Below are positions 27,303-35,947 of a DNA stretch of 64,000 nucleotides, piece by piece. The stretch covers positions 496,001-560,000 of the forward strand of contig NZ_OY771649.1 in NCBI RefSeq assembly GCF_963674925.1. The letters are read 5' to 3'. Positions within the stretch are counted from its first letter, which is position 1; every line of letters starts with the position of its first letter. This DNA is from an uncultured Draconibacterium sp. (lineage in GTDB: Bacteria > Bacteroidota > Bacteroidia > Bacteroidales > Prolixibacteraceae). The notes under the pieces are model-generated. The model did not search any database and was not told the DNA's origin. It saw only the letters and a list, made by a program, of their open reading frames with translations. A program made the position numbers and the translations under genes.

Positions 27303-27912
27303 TTGTTCATAGTCTAGTTTAGTTAGATCAGAAAACTTATTGGTCTAATAGAGAAAAGGTAGTTCTAATAAGTATCTAAATCGTTTTATTCATATAAGGC
27401 ACCGCTAATATAGTATAAAAATGATTTAAATCTTAAGTATTTTTTAAAATTAATTAATGTTTGTTAAAAAGGTCTTGTTGATAATGCTTATGGTCCTGAT
27501 TGTCAGTGTTTGTGATATTGACAATATGTTTTAGAATAGTTTTGGTCTTTTTTGAAAAAAATCGCTATTTATTCGAAAAATGCAAATTAAATGGATGTGA
27601 TGATAAAAATCATGTTCTTATAGTTGTGTAAAGCATCAAGAAATAAAATAGCATTTTGTATCATTTTCGGGTAAATAATTAGGTTTTGCAGCTTAATTGT
27701 TTGACATCTTTCAAGGTTATACCTGCAAAATCTTAAATAGAATCCGGTATTATTATAGAACAACTACATGCAATTTTACAGGAATATAGAAACAAATAAA
27801 GTTAGGTGCTATTTTATTTGGTACGAATAGTTACAGATCGTATTTTTAATAAAAATCTTAAAAGCGGCAACAAAGCCGGTGTTCAATTTGCAAATAGCTA
27901 ATTCTTTAAAAA
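27303..27912 (+). other. 610-base intergenic region, no gene seen
   Basis: This is the longest gene-free stretch in the window and is very AT-rich. Reading it in all frames shows only short frames, no tRNA-like cloverleaf and no obvious hairpin with a T-run. It presumably holds the promoter and leader of the dehydrogenase gene at 27913, but I cannot point to a convincing TAnnTTTG element in it. A small RNA is possible but unsupported. Confidence 0.4.
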
Positions 27913-28950
27913 ATGAAAGCAGTAGTATTAACCGGTATCCGGCAGATGAAGTTAACAGAGACCGCTGATCCTGAGTTAACCAACGAGAGCGATGTTAAGA
28001 TAAAAATCTCAACCGTTGGGGTCTGTGGATCAGATATTCATTATTACTCGGAAGGAAAGATCGGCTCGCAAGTAGTTGAATACCCGTTTAAAGTAGGGCA
28101 CGAGTGCTCGGGGGTAATTGTTGAAACAGGTAAAGCTGTAACAAATGTACAAGTTGGCGACCTGGTGGTTGTTGATCCGTCGGTGCATTGCGGCACTTGT
28201 GATCAGTGTTTAGCCGGCCGCCCGCATACGTGCCGGAATAATAAGTTTTTAGGCTGCCCCGGACAAATTGAAGGATGTTTGTCGGAATATATTATTATGC
28301 CATCGTTTACTTGTTTCCCGGTTACCGATAAATTGAATGCCAGGCAGGCAGCATTAATCGAACCACTTTCAATTGGAGTATATGCTGTTAAGCTGGCTCA
28401 TATTCAGAAAAAGAAAACATCGGTTGGAATTTTTGGGGCCGGTCCGATTGGTTTGAGTATTCTGCTAAAATTGGTGGCCGACGAAATAAACAATGTAGGA
28501 GTTATTGAGCCACTGGATTACCGCTTGAGTAAAGCCGATGAAATTGGTGCATCGTGGTTAATAAATCCTACGAATGAAGATGTGGAAGCTGCTGTGCAAA
28601 AACAGGAAGAACTTTTGCTTGATGTGGTTTTTGAAGCCAGTGGCGAACAGGAAGCAGTAAATAATGCCATTAAAATTCTGAAACCGGGAGGAAAACTGGT
28701 ATTGGTTGGTATTCCGCCGGATGCGCGATATGTTTTCGATATGGATTTAATGCGCCGAAAGGAATTAACAGTAATAAATGTACGCCGTCAAAACCATTGT
28801 GTTGAAGAGGCCATCGAGCTGGTAATTTCCGGAACGGTGCAAGTTTCAAAAATGGTGACGCACGAATTTACACTGGAAGAAACGCCGGTGGCTTTCGATA
28901 TGGTTGAGGGGTATAAATTTGGAGCAATAAAGGCAATGATAAATTTCTAA
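27913..28950 (+). CDS. Zinc-dependent medium-chain alcohol/polyol dehydrogenase
   Basis: A complete MDR-superfamily dehydrogenase (345 residues) of the sorbitol/L-iditol/L-idonate dehydrogenase type. Likely catalytic zinc ligands are Cys38 ('GVCGSD'), His63 and Glu64 ('VGHECSG'). Structural zinc is held by Cys93, Cys96, Cys99 and Cys107 ('CGTCDQC...HTC'). The nucleotide site is 'GIFGAGPIG', and the acidic residue in 'GVIEP' at the end of the second strand favours NAD(H). It converges on the sugar-acid operon and shares a terminator with it, so oxidation of a polyol or sugar acid is a reasonable guess. The exact substrate cannot be told. Confidence 0.88.
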   Translation: MKAVVLTGIRQMKLTETADPELTNESDVKIKISTVGVCGSDIHYYSEGKIGSQVVEYPFKVGHECSGVIVETGKAVTNVQVGDLVVVDPSVHCGTCDQCLAGRPHTCRNNKFLGCPGQIEGCLSEYIIMPSFTCFPVTDKLNARQAALIEPLSIGVYAVKLAHIQKKKTSVGIFGAGPIGLSILLKLVADEINNVGVIEPLDYRLSKADEIGASWLINPTNEDVEAAVQKQEELLLDVVFEASGEQEAVNNAIKILKPGGKLVLVGIPPDARYVFDMDLMRRKELTVINVRRQNHCVEEAIELVISGTVQVSKMVTHEFTLEETPVAFDMVEGYKFGAIKAMINF

Positions 28951-28955
28951 TAAAG

Positions 28956-28985
28956 AAAAAAAGGAAGCATTTGCTTCCTTTTTTT
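28956..28985 (+). terminator. Bidirectional terminator between the dehydrogenase and gnd
   Basis: AAAAAAAGGAAGC (28956-28968) pairs with GCTTCCTTTTTTT (28973-28985) over a 4-base loop. Both sides provide a T-tract, so it can stop both converging transcripts. Confidence 0.88.
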
Positions 28986-29001
28986 TATCCTATTAAAATC
29001 T

Positions 29002-30456
29002 TTATACGTTGTAAGTTGACGATGCTGTATTGCCACCACGGCCTGTCCAGTTGGTGTGGAAAAATTCGCCACGTGGTTTATCAACTCTTTCGTAGGTATG
29101 TGCTCCGAAATAGTCGCGTTGTGCCTGAAGTAAGTTGGCAGGCAAACGTTCGCTGCGGAAACCATCGAAGTAACACAGTGCCGAAGTTAGTGCAGGTACA
29201 GGAATACCGTTTGCCAATGCAGTTGCACAAACACGACGCCAGCCTGCCTGGGCTTCTTCAACTTTTTGTTTGAAGAAAGGATCGAGTAGTAAGTTTGGCA
29301 ACTCCGGATTGTTATCAAATGCTTTCTTGATATCTGCAAGGAAAACCGAACGAATAATACAACCACCACGCCACATCAGGGCAATTCCACCGTAATTCAG
29401 GTTCCAGCCGTGTTCGCTGGCAGCTTCCATCATCAGGTTATAACCTTGTGCGTACGAAATTATTTTTGCACCTAACAATGCACTTTCAATATCGTCGATA
29501 AATTGTTGTTTATCACCTTTAAACTCCGGTTTGGGGCCTTCAATTACTTTTGATGCCTGAACGCGCAGATCTTTCTGGGCCGATAGACAACGGGCAAAAA
29601 CCGATTCGCCGATCAAGGTTAAAGGAATACCCAGATCAAGTGCTGAAATACCTGTCCATTTTCCGGTACCTTTTTGTCCGGCAGTGTCAAGGATCATTTC
29701 AACAGTTTCCTCGCCGTTTTCATCTTTATAACCTAAAATATCGCGTGTAATTTCAATAAGGTAACTATCTAAAATACCTTCGTTCCATTTTGTGAATACT
29801 TCGTGCATTTCATCGTTGCTCATTCCCAGCAATTCTTTCATTAACTGGTAGGCCTCGGTGATAATCTGCATATCGCCATATTCGATTCCGTTGTGTACCA
29901 TTTTTACAAAATGGCCGGCACCACCTTCGCCAACCCAGTCGCAACAAGCTTCGCCACTTTCAACTTTTGCCGATACAGCCTGGAAAATCTCTTTGACATG
30001 CGGCCATGCAGCAGGCGATCCACCCGGCATGATAGACGGGCCTTTTAATGCACCTTCTTCGCCACCTGAAACACCCGTTCCGATGTATAATAATCCTTTG
30101 CTTTCCACATAATTTGTACGACGGATTGTATCGGGGAAATGTGAATTTCCGCCATCGATAATAATATCGCCCGGCTCAAGATGGGGGATAACCATATCGA
30201 TAAAGTCATCAACCGGTTGACCGGCTTTTACCAGCATCATTACTTTACGCGGCTTTTCCAACGTGGCACAAAAATCTTCAATTGAGTGTGCTCCAATAAA
30301 GTTTTTGCCGGCTCCTCTGCCATTTACAAATTTGTCAACCTTCTCAACCGTACGGTTGTATACGGCCACGGTGTAGCCTTTGCTTTCCATGTTTAGCACC
30401 AGGTTTTCGCCCATTACGGCTAACCCGATCAAACCAATGTCTGCTAATTTCTTCAT
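29002..30456 (-). CDS. gnd: 6-phosphogluconate dehydrogenase, decarboxylating
   Basis: Converts 6-phosphogluconate and NADP+ to ribulose 5-phosphate, CO2 and NADPH. Hallmarks visible: N-terminal 'IGLIGLAVMGENLVLNM', 'VYNRT' (the Arg favours NADP), 'IIDGGNSHFPDT', 'GTGVSGGEEGALKGPSIMPG', 'GHFVKMVHNGIEYGDMQ', and a C-terminal 'GRGGNTASSTYNV'. Length 484 is standard. It is the last gene of a seven-gene sugar-acid operon rather than sitting with zwf/pgl, so its role here may be to feed epimerised or phosphorylated aldonic acids into the pentose phosphate pathway (inference). Confidence 0.97.
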   Translation of the reverse strand: MKKLADIGLIGLAVMGENLVLNMESKGYTVAVYNRTVEKVDKFVNGRGAGKNFIGAHSIEDFCATLEKPRKVMMLVKAGQPVDDFIDMVIPHLEPGDIIIDGGNSHFPDTIRRTNYVESKGLLYIGTGVSGGEEGALKGPSIMPGGSPAAWPHVKEIFQAVSAKVESGEACCDWVGEGGAGHFVKMVHNGIEYGDMQIITEAYQLMKELLGMSNDEMHEVFTKWNEGILDSYLIEITRDILGYKDENGEETVEMILDTAGQKGTGKWTGISALDLGIPLTLIGESVFARCLSAQKDLRVQASKVIEGPKPEFKGDKQQFIDDIESALLGAKIISYAQGYNLMMEAASEHGWNLNYGGIALMWRGGCIIRSVFLADIKKAFDNNPELPNLLLDPFFKQKVEEAQAGWRRVCATALANGIPVPALTSALCYFDGFRSERLPANLLQAQRDYFGAHTYERVDKPRGEFFHTNWTGRGGNTASSTYNV

Positions 30457-30467
30457 GCTATTGCGTA

Positions 30468-31598
30468 TTATTTGTTTTTAATTTGAAATCCTAATTCTTT
30501 CAGTTTTTCCAAAGTTTTTATTTCAATATTTTTTGCTTCGATGGTATACGTATTAAACTCCCGACGAACTGGATAATCACCCCGCAATTGTTCAAACTTA
30601 AGCGGTGAATCCCGAAGGTCGTCGTCATCGTTTTCAATATCATAAGTGCTCAAAATGGCTTCTGCCAAAACGGAATATTCACGACGTTGGTTGCCATCAA
30701 TTTTAATGATTGTAGTTGCAGGTAGTTCAACATCAGTTGGTGCCCAATTGTTGATGCCCAAATCAAAAAAACGGCTAATGGCCTGTACACTCATTTTTGT
30801 TCCGTTGGCTTTCCCGTCTTTTGAATAGCCTGCAATGTGCGGTGTGCCGTACTCACAAAGGTTTAACAGATCGAGATTTATATCCGGTTCATTCTCCCAG
30901 CAATCGGCAATAAAACCTTTGATATCACTCGCTTCAATGGCATTGTAGATGGCTTCTGAATCACAAACTTCACCACGACACGAATTTATTATTAACGGAT
31001 TTTTCCTGAGGTTTTGCAAAAAGTCTTCATCTACCATATGAAAAGTAGCATCTTCGCCGGTCATGTTTAAAGGAACATGAAAGGTAATAATGTCGGCTTC
31101 GTTTTGAATTGTCTCCAGCGAAACAAATTCGCTACTTCCTTCTGTTCGTTCACGTGGAGGGTCGTTCAACAGAACATTCATTCCAAGAATTTTGCAGGTT
31201 TTTTCAATGCGTTTCCCAACATTTCCTACGCCAACAATTCCGATTGTTAATCCTGTAAGATCTGTTCTTTTGCGCATTGCCCATGAGCATAACGCAGAAG
31301 CAATGTATTGATTAACACTCTCTGCGTTACATCCTGGCGCATTTGTCCATTCAATTCCTGTTTGCTTGCAATAATCCGTATCGATGTGATCGAAACCAAT
31401 AGTTGCCGTAGCTATATATTTTACTTTCGAACCCCGAAGCAATTTCTCATTGCAAATGGTTCTTGTTCGTGTAATAATTGCGTCTGCATCTTTTACAACT
31501 TCGGGAGTAGTTTCACTTCCCGGAAGGTAGACAACTTCGGCAAAAGGTTCAAGTGCACCTTTTATGTATGGTATTTTATTGTCAATAATTATTTTCAT
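30468..31598 (-). CDS. pdxB: 4-phosphoerythronate dehydrogenase-like (PdxB) 2-hydroxyacid dehydrogenase
   Basis: A D-2-hydroxyacid dehydrogenase that in its main known role oxidises 4-phospho-D-erythronate for pyridoxal phosphate synthesis. Visible are the NAD site 'GIVGVGNVGKRIEKT', the substrate-binding Arg region 'INSCRGEVCDSEAI', and the His of 'THIAGYSKDGK'. A C-terminal extension ('LKFEQLRGDYPVRREFNTYT') resembles the PdxB dimerisation domain. I chose ATG 31598 ('MKIIIDNKIPYIKG'); upstream starts would overlap the preceding gene. At 376 residues the length fits PdxB. Its place in a sugar-acid operon leaves open another 2-hydroxyacid substrate. Confidence 0.85.
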   Translation of the reverse strand: MKIIIDNKIPYIKGALEPFAEVVYLPGSETTPEVVKDADAIITRTRTICNEKLLRGSKVKYIATATIGFDHIDTDYCKQTGIEWTNAPGCNAESVNQYIASALCSWAMRKRTDLTGLTIGIVGVGNVGKRIEKTCKILGMNVLLNDPPRERTEGSSEFVSLETIQNEADIITFHVPLNMTGEDATFHMVDEDFLQNLRKNPLIINSCRGEVCDSEAIYNAIEASDIKGFIADCWENEPDINLDLLNLCEYGTPHIAGYSKDGKANGTKMSVQAISRFFDLGINNWAPTDVELPATTIIKIDGNQRREYSVLAEAILSTYDIENDDDDLRDSPLKFEQLRGDYPVRREFNTYTIEAKNIEIKTLEKLKELGFQIKNK

Positions 31599-31614
31599 CG
31601 TTTCAATGCTGCGC

Positions 31615-32610
31615 CTAATGTGTTTCATTGTAATAATCTTTGACCATCTCATCAAGGACCCAACTGGTGCGTGCTGCCGATTTGCCGGTGCTCACACATT
31701 TGCCATCTCCCAGTAATTCATTTACAAGCTGTTCAACAAGGTTTTGCGAGATGTGCTGCGGATTATCAAAACTTAGCTTTTCTGTTCCTTTTTGGTTTTT
31801 TACAATAAGGTCGCCATGGTTGAAACAAGGCAAACAAATTTCGCCTTTTTCTCCAATAATTTGAATATAATCTTCCTCCGAGTTTTCATCAACAACAAAA
31901 CACCAGCTTCCGGTTCCAACAACCCCCGATTCGTGTGTCCAGACTCCGGTAACCGTATCTTCGGCAGGGTAGAGGCCCGCTTGATTAACAGCTTGTCCTT
32001 TTACCTCGGTGATTTTTCCAAAAACAAAATCAAGGTAATCCAGTTGGTGTGATGCCAGATCGAAAAAATGTCCGCCACCGGCAATCTCCGGGAAAACATG
32101 CCAGTGCATTTCTTCCGGTCTTTGGTTGGCTTCGGGAGCTTGTTTATACAATTTAATATTCACCATTAACGGCTTGCCAATACTTCCATTCTCTACCAGT
32201 TCTTTTACTTTCAAAAACGCAGGTAAAGTTCGTCGGTAGTAAGCCACCCACAACGGAGTTTTTGTTTTCTCAGCAACTTGAAGCATCTCCAAACATTCGG
32301 CATAATTGCGCGCCATGGGTTTTTCAACGTAAACCGGTTTCCCGGCTTTTAAGGCCTCAATGGCGTACGATGCATGTGTATCGGGAGGAGTGGCAATATA
32401 AACGGCATCCACTTCGGGATCGTTGATCAATGCCGAACCATCACTGTACCATTTCGGAACATTATGGCGACGAGCATAATCTTCAGCCTTTTCCTTATTT
32501 CGGCGCATAACGGCAACCAGTTTTGAGTTTTCGACCTTGTAGAAAGCCGGTCCACTTTTTACTTCAGTTACATTGCCAACACCGATTATTCCCCAATTGA
32601 TGCTTTTCAT
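31615..32610 (-). CDS. Gfo/Idh/MocA family sugar oxidoreductase
   Basis: An NAD(P)-dependent sugar or sugar-acid oxidoreductase, 331 residues, with no signal peptide and therefore cytoplasmic. The Rossmann motif is 'GIIGVGNVTEVKSG', the consensus catalytic lysine motif is 'VEKPMARN', and 'GGGHFFDLASHQLDYL' supplies the C-terminal His/Asp pattern of the substrate site. It lies 12 bases after the LarA-like gene and 16 bases before pdxB in one operon. The substrate is likely a hexonate, hexuronate or related ketose by context; the sequence alone does not decide. Confidence 0.9.
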   Translation of the reverse strand: MKSINWGIIGVGNVTEVKSGPAFYKVENSKLVAVMRRNKEKAEDYARRHNVPKWYSDGSALINDPEVDAVYIATPPDTHASYAIEALKAGKPVYVEKPMARNYAECLEMLQVAEKTKTPLWVAYYRRTLPAFLKVKELVENGSIGKPLMVNIKLYKQAPEANQRPEEMHWHVFPEIAGGGHFFDLASHQLDYLDFVFGKITEVKGQAVNQAGLYPAEDTVTGVWTHESGVVGTGSWCFVVDENSEEDYIQIIGEKGEICLPCFNHGDLIVKNQKGTEKLSFDNPQHISQNLVEQLVNELLGDGKCVSTGKSAARTSWVLDEMVKDYYNETH

Positions 32611-32622
32611 GCTATTCTTTTG

Positions 32623-33909
32623 CTAATAATCAAAGCGTTCTCGGTATGCCCATAATCCAATTGCAGGATTCGAAATATAAAAAATTTCTTCACCATCGGG
32701 CATCGTATTGAATCCGTCTTTTAGTTTTCCAGGATCATATTTGGCTGTTACGTCATCGTAATCCCCATATTTGAAACCGACACTTTCTATTTCCTGTTGT
32801 GTCAGATTGCCCTCTTTCTTTCCGGGGCAGTAGGTGATGTTAAAACGACCTTCAGACGAGCCATGTATAAGGTGGGCTGCTGCTCCCAAGCTATTCTGCA
32901 GATCTTCGTTCTCTTTCACCAGTTTTAAAGTGTGAGGTGTCCCAAAGTACCCGTATTTGCGGATGAGAGCATCAATTTGTGTATCTTCACCAAATTCTTT
33001 TAAGGCAGGAGCCAAAACGATCAATTCAGCGCCATCGGCCAATGCCATGCGCGTACGATAGATACTTTTGTTACCCAGCCAGGTACTTTTAAATTCGGTA
33101 GGATCGAGCCAGACCACAGCTTTTTTGATTGGTTTTTCTACCATTTCGAAGTTTACTTCCAGCGAAAGTTTTGCCGCTTTATCAAAAACCTCAAAATCGT
33201 CGCCGATAAAAAGCCCGTAAGTTTGTAGTTTGCCGTCCTGGTTTAAGCCAACCACCGTTTGCACATAAACAATTGGCAGGTGGTTTGAAAAATGTTCAGA
33301 GGCATAATTAAAAATCTTCCGAACAGGCGTATCGGCACGGCCCATCATACGTTCCATACCATAGGCAGCGCCAATGTAGTGGCTTTTGTTAATGCCTTCG
33401 GCACCACCGGTTCCTACAAATATATTTTTATTGTAATTGGCCATCCCAACCACTTCGTGCGGAACAACCTGACCAATTGATAGAATCAGATCGTAATTGC
33501 CTTCAACCAGAATTTTGTTTACCTGTGCCGGCCACGAATAATTGACAGCTCCTTCCGAAACTTCTTTGACAAATTCAGCAGGAACGGTGCCCAGTGTAAT
33601 CACATCGTTTCGCCAGTCGTGGTCGCGAATCAGTTCAGTTGGCATTTTCCCAAACATGTGGCTGATTTGCTCCATCGTCATAGGCGTGTGCGTTCCCAAC
33701 GCCGGAAGTACATCGGTTAACCGTTCACCAAAATACTCCCATGTAAATTCGGTCAGCTCGCCCGCACGCGAGGGGAGACGCGTGTAATCGGGAGGAACAG
33801 CCAAAACCTTTTGTTTGGCTCCTATTTTTTCAAAGGCAGCGAAAAGACCATTTTTCAGATCATCAGCACTGAGGGCCGTTTCGGCAGAACCTTTTTCGAA
33901 ATATATCAT
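32623..33909 (-). CDS. LarA-like nickel-dependent 2-hydroxyacid racemase/epimerase
   Basis: A 428-residue member of the lactate racemase (LarA, DUF2088) superfamily, whose enzymes use a nickel-pincer nucleotide to epimerise 2-hydroxyacids. Motifs visible are 'PPDYTRLPS' (~39-47), 'LGTHTPMTMEQI' with His74, 'GQVVPHEVVG' with His151 and 'GGAEGINKSHYIG' with Lys175. These fit the conserved THR/T, pH and Lys positions of LarA by eye. Characterised relatives include D-gluconate 2-epimerases as well as lactate and malate racemases. Placed between a Gfo/Idh enzyme and a PfkB kinase in an operon with gnd and a mannonate-type SDR, a gluconate/mannonate epimerase is the best guess. The cofactor genes larB, larC and larE are not in this window. 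Confidence 0.82.
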   Translation of the reverse strand: MIYFEKGSAETALSADDLKNGLFAAFEKIGAKQKVLAVPPDYTRLPSRAGELTEFTWEYFGERLTDVLPALGTHTPMTMEQISHMFGKMPTELIRDHDWRNDVITLGTVPAEFVKEVSEGAVNYSWPAQVNKILVEGNYDLILSIGQVVPHEVVGMANYNKNIFVGTGGAEGINKSHYIGAAYGMERMMGRADTPVRKIFNYASEHFSNHLPIVYVQTVVGLNQDGKLQTYGLFIGDDFEVFDKAAKLSLEVNFEMVEKPIKKAVVWLDPTEFKSTWLGNKSIYRTRMALADGAELIVLAPALKEFGEDTQIDALIRKYGYFGTPHTLKLVKENEDLQNSLGAAAHLIHGSSEGRFNITYCPGKKEGNLTQQEIESVGFKYGDYDDVTAKYDPGKLKDGFNTMPDGEEIFYISNPAIGLWAYRERFDY

Positions 33910-33934
33910 TTTGATCTGTTTTAAAATTTAATGA

Positions 33935-35008
33935 TCAGCGTTTAACACGTGCATTACCGCCCCAAACGCTCCACACCTGTTCTTCGTCGGCAGGTTGTAC
34001 ATAGTCGGTTAAAAAAGTGGTAGCCAATGCTCCTGTTGCCCAGCCAAATTGTGGCCATTTTCCAGGTTCCCAGTCTTTTAAGATACCATACAGCATTCCT
34101 CCAACAAAACCGTCGCCACCACCAATGCGGTCGAGTACGTGGATGGTACGTGGTTCAACTACATGCCAGTTATCGCCTTCCAGCATAATCGCTCCCCAAT
34201 GGTGTTCGTTTACGCTGATAACTTCTCGTAAGGTGGTTGCAAAAACCGATGCGTTTGGAAAGGTTTCTTTTACGCGGGTAATAAGTCCTTTAAAACCATC
34301 AATTTTGGCATGTAAACCTTCGCCTCCGGCTGGAGGTCCTTCTATTCCAAAACAAAGCTGGAAATCTTCTTCGTTACCGATAAGAATATCAGAAACCGAT
34401 GCAATTTCAGTAAAGTCTTTTCGAAGCTGTTCTTCGCGGCCTTTCCAGAATGAAGCCCGATAATTCAGGTCGAACGAAATTTTAGTACCGTGTTTTTTTG
34501 CGACTCTTGCTACTTCAAGGCAAAACTGTGTAGTTTCGGGCGAGAGTGCACCAATTAATCCTGACAGGTGTACGAGTTGCACACCTTCTTCTCCGAAAAT
34601 CCGTTCCAGATCGAAGTCCTTTACATTTAATGTACGGCCAACTTCACCGGCGCGGTCGTTAAATACACGTGGTCCGCGGCTGCCGTATCCACTGTCGGCA
34701 ATATTTATCTGGTGGCGGTAACCCCACGGATTTCCTTGTTCCACCTCCGGACCCTCGTAGTCCATGTGTCGGGATTTTAAATTGCTCTGAATAAGTTTTG
34801 CAATGGGACTATCTTTTACAAATGTAGTCAACACTTTAACCGGCAATCCCAGGTACGATGAGATGCTTGCAACATTGGTCTCGGCACTGGTAACGTACAA
34901 AGTGAATTTATCGCTTGAGTGAACCGGTTGACCGTTTTCCGGTGTAATGCGTGTTCCCATACTTGTTGGAACCAGCATGGCATATTTACAATTTTGTTTC
35001 AGTTTCAT
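33935..35008 (-). CDS. PfkB-family sugar/sugar-acid kinase
   Basis: A ribokinase-like kinase of 357 residues. The C-terminal PfkB signature 'DRIGGGDGFVGGMLYG' carries the catalytic base Asp299, and 'ISFDLNYRASFWKG' and 'ILIGNEEDFQLCFG' are also typical of 2-keto-3-deoxygluconate (KDG) kinases. The N-terminus ('YAMLVPTSMGTRITPENG') does not follow the usual KDG kinase pattern 'GEIMLRL...', so the substrate may differ. In an operon with a possible gluconate/mannonate epimerase and gnd, gluconate would make biochemical sense as well as KDG. It lies 82 bases after the SDR gene. Confidence 0.85.
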   Translation of the reverse strand: MKLKQNCKYAMLVPTSMGTRITPENGQPVHSSDKFTLYVTSAETNVASISSYLGLPVKVLTTFVKDSPIAKLIQSNLKSRHMDYEGPEVEQGNPWGYRHQINIADSGYGSRGPRVFNDRAGEVGRTLNVKDFDLERIFGEEGVQLVHLSGLIGALSPETTQFCLEVARVAKKHGTKISFDLNYRASFWKGREEQLRKDFTEIASVSDILIGNEEDFQLCFGIEGPPAGGEGLHAKIDGFKGLITRVKETFPNASVFATTLREVISVNEHHWGAIMLEGDNWHVVEPRTIHVLDRIGGGDGFVGGMLYGILKDWEPGKWPQFGWATGALATTFLTDYVQPADEEQVWSVWGGNARVKR

Positions 35009-35090
35009 ATATATTATTTTTTTTACTACAATTAGTTGTGTTGCTCCAGCAAACTGCTTTTAATGATTTGTCAGGACTCAAATTCTCTCG

Positions 35091-35942
35091 CTAAACGCCA
35101 CCAAATGCACTGTATCCACCGTCAACCGGGATAACAATTCCGGTAATAAAGTTTGAAACGTCAGAGATCAGGAAAAGTGTTGCGCCCTGAAGATCTTCAG
35201 GTTCCCCAAATTTCCCCATTGGTGTATTGTCAACAATTTTTTGTCCGCGAGGAGAGTAGTTGCCTGTTTTTTCATCCATTACCAAAAAGCGGTTCTGGTG
35301 GGTGATAAAAAAACCGGGGGCAATAGCATTTACCCGAATTCCAACTTTTGCAAGATGCACCGACAGCCACTCTGTAAAATTATTGATAGACGCTTTTGCG
35401 GCCGAGTAAGCCGGAATCTTGGTCAGTGGTTTGTACGAGTTCATCGATGAAACATTGAGCACAACACCTTTTCTATTTTCAAGCATATCGCGGGTAAAAA
35501 CCATTGTTGGTAGCAATGTCCCTTTAAAATTCAGGGCAAAAACCTTATCGAAACCTTCCATCTCCAAACCATAAAAGGTATCCTCAAGGTTATCAATGTT
35601 GTCCTCGGTTATGGTCTCTACTTTTGTTGTTGCCTGCGGGCTGTTTCCACCAGCACCATTTATTAAAATATCAATTGGCCCCAATCGTTTGTTGATCTCA
35701 GTTTTGGCAAACTCAAGCGATTCTTTATCGAGCACATTGGCAGCAACACCAATTACTTCAGCTCCTGATTCTGCCGCGATCTCGGCAGCAACTTTATCGG
35801 CTACTTCTTTATTAATATCGGCGATGGCGATTTTGGTGCCAACCGATGCAATTGCTTTTACCATGGCGGTTCCCAAAACTCCAGCGCCACCGGTAATTAC
35901 GCATACTTTGTCTTTTAAATCGTTAAATGATAGTGCCTGCAT
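35091..35942 (-). CDS. SDR oxidoreductase, D-mannonate oxidoreductase/gluconate dehydrogenase-like
   Basis: A classical short-chain dehydrogenase (283 residues). The cofactor motif is 'TGGAGVLG' (~17-24), Asp42 of 'IADIN' favours NAD, and the catalytic set is Ser166, Tyr179 and Lys183 ('YSAAK'). The segment 'NGAGGNSPQATT' with an insertion up to ~130 ('DTFYGLEMEGFDKVF') is typical of SDR-type D-mannonate oxidoreductases (fructuronate reductases) of Bacteroidota, in contrast to the long-chain UxuB type. It follows the LacI regulator by 5 bases. Gluconate 5-dehydrogenase is the main alternative. Confidence 0.82.
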   Translation of the reverse strand: MQALSFNDLKDKVCVITGGAGVLGTAMVKAIASVGTKIAIADINKEVADKVAAEIAAESGAEVIGVAANVLDKESLEFAKTEINKRLGPIDILINGAGGNSPQATTKVETITEDNIDNLEDTFYGLEMEGFDKVFALNFKGTLLPTMVFTRDMLENRKGVVLNVSSMNSYKPLTKIPAYSAAKASINNFTEWLSVHLAKVGIRVNAIAPGFFITHQNRFLVMDEKTGNYSPRGQKIVDNTPMGKFGEPEDLQGATLFLISDVSNFITGIVIPVDGGYSAFGGV

Positions 35943-35947
35943 AATAT

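Noticed and set aside
27303..27912. Possible tRNA, small RNA or riboswitch in the long gap upstream of the zinc dehydrogenase
   Set aside because: No cloverleaf, conserved riboswitch core or T-run hairpin could be identified by eye; listed as empty.
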